A stretch of 64,000 nucleotides of DNA from Conoideocrella luteorostrata (Eukaryota; Ascomycota; Sordariomycetes; Hypocreales; Clavicipitaceae): positions 29,502 through 93,501 of the forward strand of contig JASWJB010000164.1 of the NCBI GenBank assembly GCA_032433595.1, read 5' to 3'. The notes below the pieces were generated by a model that worked only from the letters and a program-made list of their open reading frames with translations, was not told where the DNA came from and ran no database searches. Numbering within the stretch: position 1 is the stretch's first letter; the number at the start of each line of letters is the position of its first letter. Position numbers and translations under genes: made by a program. Below, piece by piece: positions 45,367-55,656 of the stretch.

Positions 45367-46711
45367 GTGAGTTGCGCATTTCCTTCGTCTCACCATGCAT
45401 CATTGCAATTTCATTTCCAAGTGGCCTGCCACAATGGCACATGTCTCAGTTAGAGCCATGGCCGGGTTGATTTGCAATATCAAACTTAATTATACAATTG
45501 CACGAGGTCATCGAGTGATGCGCCTTGCTGAGCCATAGTGGATTATCCACAATAATGCTTCTACAGTTCTGTCGAGTTGCAGAAATGGTTCCAAGCGTCT
45601 GTCAAACCTGGTCGCAAGCTTGACCGACTCAGGATTCAATAGTGGATTCGGCAGGACATCTCCTGTTTCACGACTGACTAGGGTGGCACTGGTGGGCGCC
45701 TCGGACAAGGGAGGGGTGGGTCGACTTTGTGAACTTACTACTTCTGTCTCCAGCACATCAAGCTGCACAGCTCGTACCCGCCCTCCCATCAGCTCCGTCA
45801 TTATGAGAACACACCCTATTCTAGTACGGTACTCTTTATTCTCGTCGAGTGACAGAGCCTGGCAGCCCACTGATGCGACCGACACCAGACCGGAACACCC
45901 ACCCTTCTCGTCTCTACTGGCTTGTTGTCTCGCTCCCTCTTGGCCATGCTGCCTTTCTCACCTGGTCAAGAAGGTTCAAATATTATTTATGTGAGCCTCA
46001 ACAGGTCACCGGCACGGGGATGCGTTGAAGTCGGTATAGAAGAGAAGCTGGGCGGAAGGTTTCAACAATGGACCGGACGTTGAAATTGTGGTGGCAACAA
46101 GGCTTTGTGGCTGGCTGGCTGGTTGAGAAAGTTGGCGGGACAAACAACGCATCGCCTGCCCTGCCTGGGTGGCCGACGCGCTTATTTTCCCGCAGTGGAC
46201 AACGACACCGAAACTACCAGAGTTGGTGGAGATTGGCAATTGTTGGTCAAGGTCCTATATTCTCAGATAGAGCTAGTGGCACGTCGATGCTTATGCTCAG
46301 TGGGGCTATTGAAAGGGTGAGGTGCGCCGAGTGGACCACCGATTCTTTACAATTTGGATCAATTTCCGCCAATCATGGCGCTGTCGACTTTGCGCAGCGA
46401 CAGGCCAAAACAGAAGATTGGAACCGAGCCGGACATTGTTGGCACCGAGAAAAGGATGACAAACGTACGAGCGAGCAAGTGCTCTGCTCGTAGCCGTGGG
46501 AAAACAACATACGAAACTCGATATGCGCTGCACTAGCAGCAAGCAAGCATGTGGACGGAACAAAAATTGCGAAAATTGGGCGGACCGGTTTTCGGCCGAC
46601 AAGAGAGAAGCAAGCTTGGACGCGAAACGCCACAGAGGAGGGCACTAGGCATGCCATCGTCTACTCGGCACGCAGTTTCGTACTTTATTCTGGACGAGCG
46701 CATGTTGCCTG

Positions 46712-46726
46712 CCCCCCCCCCCCCCC
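46712..46726 (+). repeat. Run of 15 cytosines
   Basis: A homopolymer within otherwise mixed sequence; its exact length may be uncertain in assembly. Confidence 0.8.
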
Positions 46727-47202
46727 ACCGCCCCTGGTACTATCGACCGTTGCAACCCGTCTGTTGGAACCGTCGCCAGCGCGCAGGCCTCCCTTGGTCC
46801 TTGTCGATGTCGATTTTGTCGACATCGGCAAGGGGCTAAGAACAAGCAATATTGGTGGTGTCTCCTTCGGACAAGGGGCGGCAACGGAACATGGCTTCAC
46901 TGGGATCAGTGGGAACGGCTTGGTCGCCTCCTCAGAGCTAGTGACCATCAATCCTCAATCATCAACCATCAAAAACCAACTCGGATAGAGGTGTGTCTTG
47001 ACACTGAACCAAGTTTTGTTAACGCGCACATCTGGGTGGTGGTTGTGGTGGTTGTGGTGGTGCTACTACCCACACCGCTCATAACCCAACACAACTCGCA
47101 GAGTCATGCTGGCAGCTAGCATGACGGGCAGCGAGAGATGAGAAGCGCCACCACAGACCAGAGCAAAGATACAAAGTTGATGACACGAGATTGAGAGCGA
47201 CT

Positions 47203-47250
47203 CTGAGCCAGCCTGAGCCAGCCTGAGCCAGTCACAGCTAGTCACAGCCA
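47203..47250 (+). repeat. Short tandem repeat CTGAGCCAGC / CACAGCTAGT
   Basis: About three copies of a 10-bp unit, followed by two related copies with changes. Confidence 0.8.
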
Positions 47251-48406
47251 GTACCGGCTGAATCCTGGCCCGCTCTTTAGCCTGGTTCTCGAATGCCCCA
47301 TTGGGCAGCTGGTGCTGAGGATAGCGCTCCCTAACTCCCCGGCTGCGGCGTTGATTGGCCATTTAATCAAAAGCTGGCACCCCTGTCATGTTTCTTCCAT
47401 GCGTTGGCCCTCCCCCGGGCTCTTGTCGGTATCCCGCCACCCTCCTCGAGCGTTAGGGGGCGCCGTCGAGGATTCTCGACGTACTCTACGCCCCCCCCCC
47501 GGCCATTGTTTCCCCCCCCGGCTGCCCCAAGCCAAAGAAAGGCACATGGAAGTCAGCTTTCTCGTTGTCCCTGTAGCTCTCTCTTTGGTCATGATCTCTT
47601 CGATCCTTTCGCTTTCCCTCTTCCTCATTCCAATCTTTGACTGGTCAAAACGAGTATTGTATGCACCTGGAAGAGCTCCGAGGTCAACCAGCTGCTATAT
47701 ACTCTACTCTGACCTTTCACCTCCTTTGCCCACCCTTGGCGCCTACGTTTACGGCCCCAGTTGCTGCTTTGCAACTTGATATCTTGACAGTTTTCTACGT
47801 CTCCAAAGATTTCAAGGGCTAGTCTGAGAGACTGGCGAATTTGTCCAGAAAACGACGGTACATGGTCAGCCCATTTCCATACCCACTCTTAGTCCTATGC
47901 TGCTCCTGTCACCCACTGTACTTGCTTTCTCTCTGTTTCTTTCCCTCTTCCTCGCGCCTCGCTTTCTTGGCTTGTCCACGGCCTTCCTAGCTGTTTGAAT
48001 CTTGCGGGGCTTGCCTCTACATCTGCCTTCCGCCTCCATACCATTTCACAGCGAGAGGTGATCGAGGCAGGTGAGTTGTCTAAAGTTAGCGATTCAGGAA
48101 CCAGTCAGCCAACCAGCCCGCCAGCCTGCCATACTCCATCTGCGTTGTATTCCTTGGCAGCCATAGTCCTGCCACAGCGTAGTAAGCGCAAATAGCACAG
48201 GGTTGGCTGCTTTATCAGCGTGGCTGTCCTGGTTCTGGCACGCCTCACCCGTACTATCCCAGTCCTCACCAGGGGACGGCGGCCCACTCCACCACAGCTC
48301 CCCAGAACCATGACACCAGCCAGGGGTGAATAAAACACCAACGCGTCCTACCTTAGATTGTTTTCTTTACTTGTTCAAGCACTTCATTCATGTCGATGTC
48401 TTACTG

Positions 48407-51400
48407 ATGCGTCTTGCCTCTATGCAGCATCATACCCACCACCAGCAACAGGGTCCTCCTCCTTCCCAACAGCATCTCCATCATTCGCGACCATCAAGCA
48501 TTGTTCACCAGCAACAGCATCACCAGGCCCACCAGCAGCACCAGGCACACCAGCAGCAGCAGCAGCAGCACCAACAACACTCGTTGCCCCCGCCGCCGCA
48601 ACATCAACAGAGTGCCTACTCATCTTCCCACTCTCTTCCACAAGCCTATCAAGCCGGCAACCAGGCGGGTGGCACACAGGATAACCTGAGTTACTACAGC
48701 CATCCAAGTCCGTACAGCACTCCAGGTGCTAACAGCGGATACACATCCGCAGGTATGCTCACGACTTCTGCCCTCCCTTGTTTGGTCGAGCAGATGGGGT
48801 CCTTGGACTCTATTCATTTTTCTTGCACAGAACATGCTAACCGGAGTATTGCTGAACCATGCAGAAACTCCCGACATGATGGCCGCAGCGCAAATGCCTC
48901 GCCCCCCCTATCCCCCCATGTCCTATCATACGCCGCAATCCAACTCTCCAGCATCGGTCGCCTCTCCTTCGCAACATGATCAGCATAGAAGCCTATACGG
49001 TCAACCGCCTTCACAGCATCTCCAGCAGTCCATGTATTATCAGCCACAGTCGCATTATCAACCCATGGCGCATCATCCTACGGCTTCTCCATATGCGCAG
49101 CATGCCCATCATCCACAACAGTCGATGACTTCTCAGCCCAACATGATGATGTCGCACCCGGCGCCTCAAAATCAGATGGCACAACATGCTGCGCAACACG
49201 CTCAAGCCGGAATGACTGGAAGCCCCAGACCCAAGATTGAACCCCAGGTTCCCGTTCAACTTCAAAAACAACCTCAGACGTCTCCCATGCCGCAGAGCCA
49301 ACATCAGCCAAATGCGCCGCAGCTTCACAGTCCAGGCGGTACGGCTCCTGGCGTGAACCCCAATGCTGCACCGGGACCAATTCCTGCAACTACTCCGCTG
49401 GTTGTGAGACAGGATGGCAACGGCGTTCAGTGGATTGCATTCGAATATTCCCGAGATCGCGTCAAGATGGAGTACACCATTCGATGCGACGTTGAGTCGG
49501 TTCACACTGATGAATTGTCTCCCGAATTCAAGCAGGAGAACTGTGTCTACCCGCGGGCCTGCTGCCCCAAGGATCAGTATCGTGGAAATCGACTGATGTA
49601 TGAGACGGACTGCAACCGGGTGGGATGGGCACTGGCCCAACTGAACCCTCCGTTGAGAGGAAAGCGAGGATTGATTCAGAGAGCTGTTGACAGCTGGCGA
49701 AATAGCAACCAGGATCCGCGACTTCGAAGCCGACGAGTTCGCCGTATGGCCAAGATGAATAATCGCAAACAGGTTCAAGGAACACCCACGCCGCACCCAG
49801 GTGCTTCTCACCTGCCGCCTGGGCCTAGCGGACCATCAGGGATGCCTGCAGCTCCCGCTTCCATGCATGCGGCGCAGCCCATGGGTAAGCCTGGGATGGG
49901 CAACATGGGCCAACCTATGCACCACCATGCTGGAGCTCATGACGGAGGTGCTCAAGGTGGAGGAGATGAAGTCGGTATGTTCCACCAGATGTGATCTAAA
50001 CAATCGCACTTGCCTACCTCTCTGCATTGCTTGTTTTGCCTCCTAGCACCACAATTGCACTGTACGGGTCGGCCTGGCTCATTGTTGTGTTGATTTGTTT
50101 CATGATACCAACTCCTTCACCCTCACTGTCCTAGCCAAAAAAAATTCCTTTGCGCTGTCTAAAAACGTGTGTGCCTTCATGGGCGGACTTTTTTCTTGAG
50201 TACTTTTTTTTTATATTTTTTGTGTATTGTGCTCTTTTTACTTGTTTGGGAACGGATCTTGTAACATTCGCCAGATTTTTTGTTGTCTTTCTAGTCTTGC
50301 TACTTTTCTTGGCTCTTGCTTTATCTTGTCGTCTATATGTAGCATGACGGTCTATGATTGTTTGGCCGGAGTTGCCTCATGACCTAGAATGCACCTGAGT
50401 GTGAAAGGTAGAGAATTTTTTTCCTCGTTGAAGGATGTTTCTCAATGAGACCGAGACACTGAAAATTTTCTGTATATTATCATAAAAGTCGCATAAAGCG
50501 CGCTGCTGTCAAAATCTCTTGCATTGCCACTGCTTGTTTTATGCGACTCTTTAGACGAGCTGAATCTGTGCCTACTCTGGCCGTAAAAAGTTATCTGCCC
50601 AGGCAGTCATTATTTTTATCAAAAACAATGTTACATGAGACAATACAGGGAGATGAGAGACAAAGAGAAGCGCACAAAAGCATGTTCTGTTGTTTCGTCG
50701 TTGATTGTCGATTCGCTTGCTGTCCCCGCTCCAATCCAAGACATTTTCGCCTCGTTCAATCCTCAATGGTGGTGATCTTTTGGGCTAACAGATTTTTGAG
50801 GCCACGGCACTGGTTATGAAGACCAACACCACCATCACCAAGGCGTAACGGCCCACGGTGCGGGAGACGATGTGAGACCTACCCACGTCTTCAGTGGCTA
50901 TGTAGGCCAAGGCTACCCTGCCAATGCTCAAGGCGGGCCGATGTCTCACATGGCACCTCGAGCAAGTTCTGGCAGTGTCATTCCCGCGCGAACTCACAGT
51001 CGGTCGAATGCTGATGAGCCCGAGGGTCTTTTTCCGAACATTCCTGAGGCGAAGAAGCGAAAGTTCATCCTCGTGGATGACAATATGCGGGGGTCAAGAT
51101 TACGTGTTCGGGTTACTCTCGACGGTGTCGATACCAATGAGATTCCCGATAGTTTTCGAAAAGGAGCTAGCGTATTTCCCCGAAGCTATTTCCCACGCGA
51201 AATGCAAAGTCCCCCTCCTAGCGCCACAGGTTCTCAGTTCTTTACTGGAGACGTGTCTGATGACGGCATCCAGGAGACGGAAGGCCGAGAACTTGGTCGT
51301 CGAGGGACGTCGGGATCTGCAAAGCTGGCCGTTAAGGTGACATTTGCTGAAGGGGAGAGCCGTGAGGCTTCGGTGCCGAAGATGACGAAGTCTTCTCGTG

Positions 51401-51710
51401 GAAAGGAGGTGAAACTGAACGACTTGGCTTATCGAATGGCCTGGCTTCAGAGTCGTGTCTTCGCCGGCCGGACCGTATTTCTTCAGCGAGCATGTGAGTG
51501 TATTCCTATTGTCAATCTTGCAGATGCAGCATGGTGTTTACGGTTCTAATTTGGCCTGCAATAGTGGACACTTACCGCAATAAGACGAAAACCGCCATCG
51601 AAGGTACCATGCAAGACGTTGTGGCTCTTGCACCTCACTATGAGACTCGGGCTGGCAAGCGCAAATGGAACGACAAACGACGACATGGAGATGCAACAAA
51701 CGACGAATAA
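48407..51710 (+). CDS. His/Gln-rich putative transcriptional regulator with two related DUF8032-like domains
   Basis: Exons 48407-48752, 48865-49974, 50801-51493 and 51565-51710 close in one frame of 764 residues. Residues about 1-120 are His/Gln/Pro-rich with a CAG repeat. Domain A, near 300-420, contains QWIAFEYSRDRVKMEYTIRC, then DELSPEFKQENCVYPRACCP and GLIQRAVDSWRNSNQ, followed by a basic RSRRVRRMAKMNNRK tail. I recall this family from Aspergillus annotations as DUF8032/RfeG-like, without certainty. Domain B, in exons 3-4, contains KKRKFILVDDNMRGSRLRVR, then NEIPDSFRKGASVFPRSYFP and FLQRALDTYRNKT. The two align (DELSPEF/NEIPDSF, VYPRACCP/VFPRSYFP, QRAVDSWRN/QRALDTYRN). Intron 3 is 826 nt; if it is not spliced, the protein ends GMFHQM after domain A. 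ATG 48407 or 48422 is the start unless the upstream exon is used. No zinc finger is present. Confidence 0.7.
49975..50800 (+). other. Long intron (826 nt) or alternative 3' end within the regulator gene
   Basis: The donor is GTCG|GTATGT. The 3' end has a GCTAAC branch site about 12 nt before TTTTTGAG. Joining keeps the frame and links two His/Gly-rich stretches (HHHAGAHDGGAQGGGDEV and GHGTGYEDQHHHHQG). Exon 3's frame has no ATG before 50941, which argues that it is entered by splicing. T-rich sequence near 50150-50300 could instead be a poly(A) region for a short isoform. Confidence 0.55.
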
Positions 51711-52560
51711 ATTTCTCCATATAAATGCCTCGTATTTCTTTTCTTTGCTCACTTCCAGTGTACCCACGAAAATTGTTGCATCTGATATACGCACTTTCGG
51801 CCGCTCATCTTCTTCACTTTGCTGCCTTGGACAGAAATAAACCCGCGTGTATCTCATACTCATCTGCGCGGACTACCTTTTGTGCGCTCCTGGTGAATAT
51901 TTACCCTTTTTTTGGGGGGGGGAGGGTCTCCCTTCTCTGACATTTGACGCTTCGTCCCGGATTTGTAGCTGGTTTCTTGAAGAGTTTTGGAAGTGAAGCC
52001 TTTTTCTTGGACGCATTTTTATGTTCATGCATGTCGCATACTCTGGGGAAACTCACACATATTGTGCAACTAACCTCCCTAATCAGCATTGGCGTGCCTT
52101 GTCCGTTGCAAGTGGATCACTCTGTGCAGGCAGCGGGAAACTTCGATTGTCTTTTCTTTGACCGAGTGCCATGATATCTTTTTTGTATATGAGTTTGGCT
52201 TTCCTTGGAAGAACCACGGAAACGGAAACATGCGGAAAAGAAAAAAAGATGTTGGGGTACATACATGTATAAAGGATCGACGATTGATCAAGAGGGATTG
52301 AGAAAATCTAATAAAATGATGCTATAGAGTAAAAAGGGCCACGGCAGAGTGCATGCGGTAGATACTATAGTGCTGGACAGCCCTTTTAAGCGCTTCTGGC
52401 AAGGGACAGCATTGAACCCCAGCCTGATGTCGCCAGGACTCGGCTCCGACTTCATGTAGCACGATGCAGCCTCGAAATGATGTGCAGTCGAGTCCTGCAA
52501 CCAACAAGGCCCCGGCGTCCATCGCTACGGGGAAAGTTGCCAGATGTATGATCTGCAACA

Positions 52561-52604
52561 GTAGGCTGCAGTAAGCTGCAGTAAAGTTGCGCAGTAAGCT
52601 GCAG
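52561..52604 (+). repeat. Short repeats of GCTGCAGTAA
   Basis: Four imperfect units, each centred on the CTGCAG palindrome. Confidence 0.75.
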
Positions 52605-53240
52605 TGAACGGCGTGCCACCCAAGCAGGGAACTGATTATCTCATGCCGTTCGGAGTACAACGGGGATTACTCCGTATAAATAGGAAGACTCGGGAACTAG
52701 CCGCAGGTTTGATGCACACAACCCCCCATGCCAGCAAGCCTGCACCAGCCTGTAGCCTGCAGGCTCGCTACGATGCCCGAGATAGTGGCCGCGAAGGGCG
52801 AAAGGGCGAGACAGGAGGGCAAGGGTGATTGTAATCGGCCTGCATCGGGGGGATTACACTGTGGGTGCGGAAATGGCTGCTGGATGAGATGATCCACAGT
52901 AGAGGAGAAATGTACATACAAATAAACAAACAAAGCATCCGTTACGGAAGTTCTCGTGGCAGCTTGATGGGAAAAAACAAATACCTAAGCACCGAACTGG
53001 CTGTGTGTTGATGGCGCTACTCATGTCCGTACACTATTGTACGCCACGGTCGACGAGGGTGGGTGGTTAGGTGGGCTGAGTGGCTGAGGTTAAACGAAAA
53101 GCCATCGCGGAGTACTCGTAGTTGCGGCTGGAGATGCAGCTTAGTTACTTATGTACTAGTCCACACAAGTACGCAGCGGTGGCTCTCCTTCAACTTCATC
53201 AACTCAACATCAGGTCCACCAGCCTGGTTGGCTTATGGAT

Positions 53241-53325
53241 CGCAGAACGCAGAACGCAGAACGCAGACGAGAGACGAGAGACGAGAGACAAAAGACGAAA
53301 GACAAAACCGAAAGCCGAAACACCG
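53241..53325 (+). repeat. Purine-rich minisatellite (CGCAGAA / GACGAGA units)
   Basis: Successive 7-bp units drift from CGCAGAA to GACGAGA to GACAAAA and GACGAAA. The strand is strongly purine-rich. It lies 340-425 bp before the next start codon. Confidence 0.8.
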
Positions 53326-53664
53326 AAACACCTCAAACCACAGACTACGGACTGCTACCACTGCTGACCAGCAACCGCGTCGAGAGGCAAGGCGCGGCAG
53401 GGCACAGGGCACGGCATGTTTGCCTCCATGCGGCGGTAGACAGGCACAAGGCAACGGCTGGCTAGGATTCAGATATCGATTGCTTGCTGCTCCGGAGTCA
53501 GACATACACAACATGGTTTTTGCCATCCTCGATGTATGCAGTGCAGCGAGAATTCCACCATCAGATCAAGACCGACTACAAATTGTCTGGACAGCTGCCG
53601 AGTATAAGCTATAGGGGTGCACAACAGCTGCGGCTAACCGGCCTTCTTTGCCGCCTATACAGGC

Positions 53665-55656
53665 ATGGCTCGTCGTCACCAACACCATGCAAGCTACCCA
53701 CCCCCTCTGTTCGTCGCCGAGCTCGATACACTTCCGGTTCATGGCTCTGTGGCATCTCCCGAAGGAGGCATTGCCTTTGAGATGCCGGCTGAGGCTGCCC
53801 CGGCACGTATAAGGGAGGAGTCGGGGAAACGAACCGCGAGGACGGCAGAGACGGGAGATACGGTGCAGTCGAATCCTTGGCCGTTCCATCTGGATCAAGA
53901 GGTGAAGAGTTCTTCTGTTGCTACGGATGGGCAACATACTGGCAAAGACGGCGAAGGGGAAAACGGGCCGTCCAAGACGGAGCAGGCGAATCCGTGGCCA
54001 TACCACGGACCGGTGTTTGGGGACGAGGATAATGGGCCGAGTGCTACGATTTATCCAACAGTCCAGGAGCCGGCGGAGACAGCAAACAGGTCGGCGGGCA
54101 AGGTGGCTGCTCTGAGCCTGGACGCAAGTGCTGACGTTTCTTTCTCTGCCGAGCCGTCTTTGAATTCCCAGGGAAACGCAGAGGCAGTGAACAACATCAA
54201 TGGCCAACTCACATCTGGATCCGTCCAACAACAACCCACACCAGGTTCTCTGAACAGCTCATATCCCGCTCCTCTACGGCCATCCCGCCAGAACAGTGCA
54301 GAAAATGTTCACTCGCCCATTAGACCCTATTGTCCGCCTCCGGAAAGGGATGAAATTGCCGCCGGCGGAATAGGCAGTCCTACTTCATCCGCTTCAAAAT
54401 CACCTATACAGGGACCACACGGCTACAATATGCCGTATCGACCCTACAGACCACCGTCTGCGTCTTCGCCGACAGGGACCACGATTCCTCAGTCGCCCAG
54501 TGTGGTCGGTACGGCGCCACACCACTTTTATATGCCGTTCAACCCTGATTCTCAGCCCGGCAGCCCCAACCCGGAGAAGAAGACAAGCACCTTTGATACG
54601 ATGGCGGTGCTGGTTCCTTCTGAAGAGTCAAAGACAATCAAAGGACAGGACAATGCCATTGGTCTGTATCCACCCCCCGCGACCTCGACGGTAGCGTCTC
54701 CCCCCGGGATCGAGAGTTCGAAGCAGAATGTAGCTGCACAGGTAACAGCGGCTGCATCGTCTTCGCCTCCATCTCAAACACCACCTCCAAATGTGGTATC
54801 TGATGCTCACGCACATCTGGCACAGTCACCTCCCGGAATGACGGCCGTTTCTCCTGCGCCTATGCATTCGGGCATCAGCCATTCGCCCCAAATCCCACCC
54901 TCTCCGGCATCTTCGTACAACACTCACCAGCCGACACAGACGCCGCCCCCCAACCTTACTCCCCGGCCTGCCCCCCAACAACCACCAAACTATATTCCCT
55001 ACTCTCCTCCACCAGCTTATACATTCCCTAATGATGGTCGACCCGAGTCTCACCTGCTATCAGGACAGCAACAACATCCTCCATACTCACCACCTCCGCC
55101 GTCGCCATACCCGACACAGCCCGTGTATGCCTCAACTACAATGTCAAACCCTCCCTTTCCTCCTTCCGGAAAACTACCTCCCCCTTTGCCACCAAGACGG
55201 CAACAGATTCCATACGGAGGGTTTGGAGCCGGCCCTTCCACCACAGCTGCGTACCCGCCGCCTCCAAAAACATGCTACAATCCAGCGCCGCCGCCGTATC
55301 CGCCTCGTCCGGGTTCAAGTTCGATGTCCTCTGGGGGATCTCTGTTCAGTGCCTCCTCCGCCAAGAAGTGGTTCGACAAAACGAGCCAGGTCCTTGAGAG
55401 CAAGCTGGAGGCTGTTTTACAAGGGCCGCCGGGGCCGGCGTATCGGCCGGCGTATGTGCGGGATTCGCCTCCTCCCCAGAATTATCCTACGAGCCATCAG
55501 CAGAGAGGGATGCCGCCACCGGGATATGAATATGGATATGGATATGGATATGGATACGGACCGGGACCGGGACCGGGACTAGGGCCAGGGCCAGGGCCGA
55601 GACCAGGAACGGGAACAGGAACAGGACCGCCTGCATCTGGAAGGAGAGGACCATGA
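53665..55656 (+). CDS. Proline/serine-rich low-complexity protein of unknown function
   Basis: A single open exon of 663 codons starting MARRHQHHASYPPPLF. I do not recognise a named family. Two related short motifs, NPWPFHLDQ and NPWPYHGP, occur near residues 71 and 110; tandem NPWP motifs suggest a binding site for a partner domain. Residues about 170-550 are Pro/Ser/Gln-rich with many PPPxY-like and SPP runs, which could bind WW or SH3 domains. A short amphipathic stretch near 560-590 (SSAKKWFDKTSQVLESKLEA) is the only segment likely to fold. The end is a Gly-Tyr then Gly-Pro repeat. No membrane or signal sequence is seen. A CTATACAG acceptor-like sequence just before the ATG leaves room for an upstream exon. 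Confidence 0.75.
   Translation: MARRHQHHASYPPPLFVAELDTLPVHGSVASPEGGIAFEMPAEAAPARIREESGKRTARTAETGDTVQSNPWPFHLDQEVKSSSVATDGQHTGKDGEGENGPSKTEQANPWPYHGPVFGDEDNGPSATIYPTVQEPAETANRSAGKVAALSLDASADVSFSAEPSLNSQGNAEAVNNINGQLTSGSVQQQPTPGSLNSSYPAPLRPSRQNSAENVHSPIRPYCPPPERDEIAAGGIGSPTSSASKSPIQGPHGYNMPYRPYRPPSASSPTGTTIPQSPSVVGTAPHHFYMPFNPDSQPGSPNPEKKTSTFDTMAVLVPSEESKTIKGQDNAIGLYPPPATSTVASPPGIESSKQNVAAQVTAAASSSPPSQTPPPNVVSDAHAHLAQSPPGMTAVSPAPMHSGISHSPQIPPSPASSYNTHQPTQTPPPNLTPRPAPQQPPNYIPYSPPPAYTFPNDGRPESHLLSGQQQHPPYSPPPPSPYPTQPVYASTTMSNPPFPPSGKLPPPLPPRRQQIPYGGFGAGPSTTAAYPPPPKTCYNPAPPPYPPRPGSSSMSSGGSLFSASSAKKWFDKTSQVLESKLEAVLQGPPGPAYRPAYVRDSPPPQNYPTSHQQRGMPPPGYEYGYGYGYGYGPGPGPGLGPGPGPRPGTGTGTGPPASGRRGP
55527..55626 (+). 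repeat. Coding tandem repeats (Gly-Tyr)n and (Gly-Pro)n
   Basis: GGATAT units followed by GGACCG/GGGCCA units and GGAACA units encode the low-complexity C-terminus of the proline-rich protein. Confidence 0.85.

Larger units (their letters stand above)
42201..48406 (+). other. Putative multi-intron 5' leader region of the downstream regulator
   Basis: No long ORF is supported, yet the interval differs from the desert to its left. It has none of the TACTCCGTA motifs and is pyrimidine-rich on the plus strand from 42.4 kb. It carries ordered splice signals: CAG|GTACGG at 43190 with CTAACAG at 43301-43307, AAA|GTAAGG at 43404, AAG|GTATGT near 44600, GCTAAC...TTTGTAG ending at 45266, CCT|GTGAGT at 45367, CAG|GTGAGT near 48071 and CTGAT...ATGCAG ending at 48427. 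A 15-C run lies at 46712-46726. I read it as transcribed leader plus introns; a separate non-coding RNA is an alternative. Confidence 0.4.
51711..53664. other. Intergenic with purine-rich minisatellite
   Basis: The left part is the 3' UTR of the regulator; the right part is the promoter of the proline-rich protein gene. A frame of 183 codons (53063-53614) crosses a purine minisatellite and shows no domain. Short GCTGCAGTAA repeats lie at 52561-52604, and one TACTCCGTA motif near 52663 ends the motif-free interval. Confidence 0.5.

Noticed and set aside
50740..50775. GTTCAATCC resembling a tRNA T-loop
   Set aside because: No pairing on either side and no acceptor stem; it lies in the long intron of the regulator gene.
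53063..53614. 183-codon frame before the proline-rich gene
   Set aside because: It runs through the purine minisatellite, so its Arg/Glu/Lys-rich middle reflects the repeat; no domain is visible.
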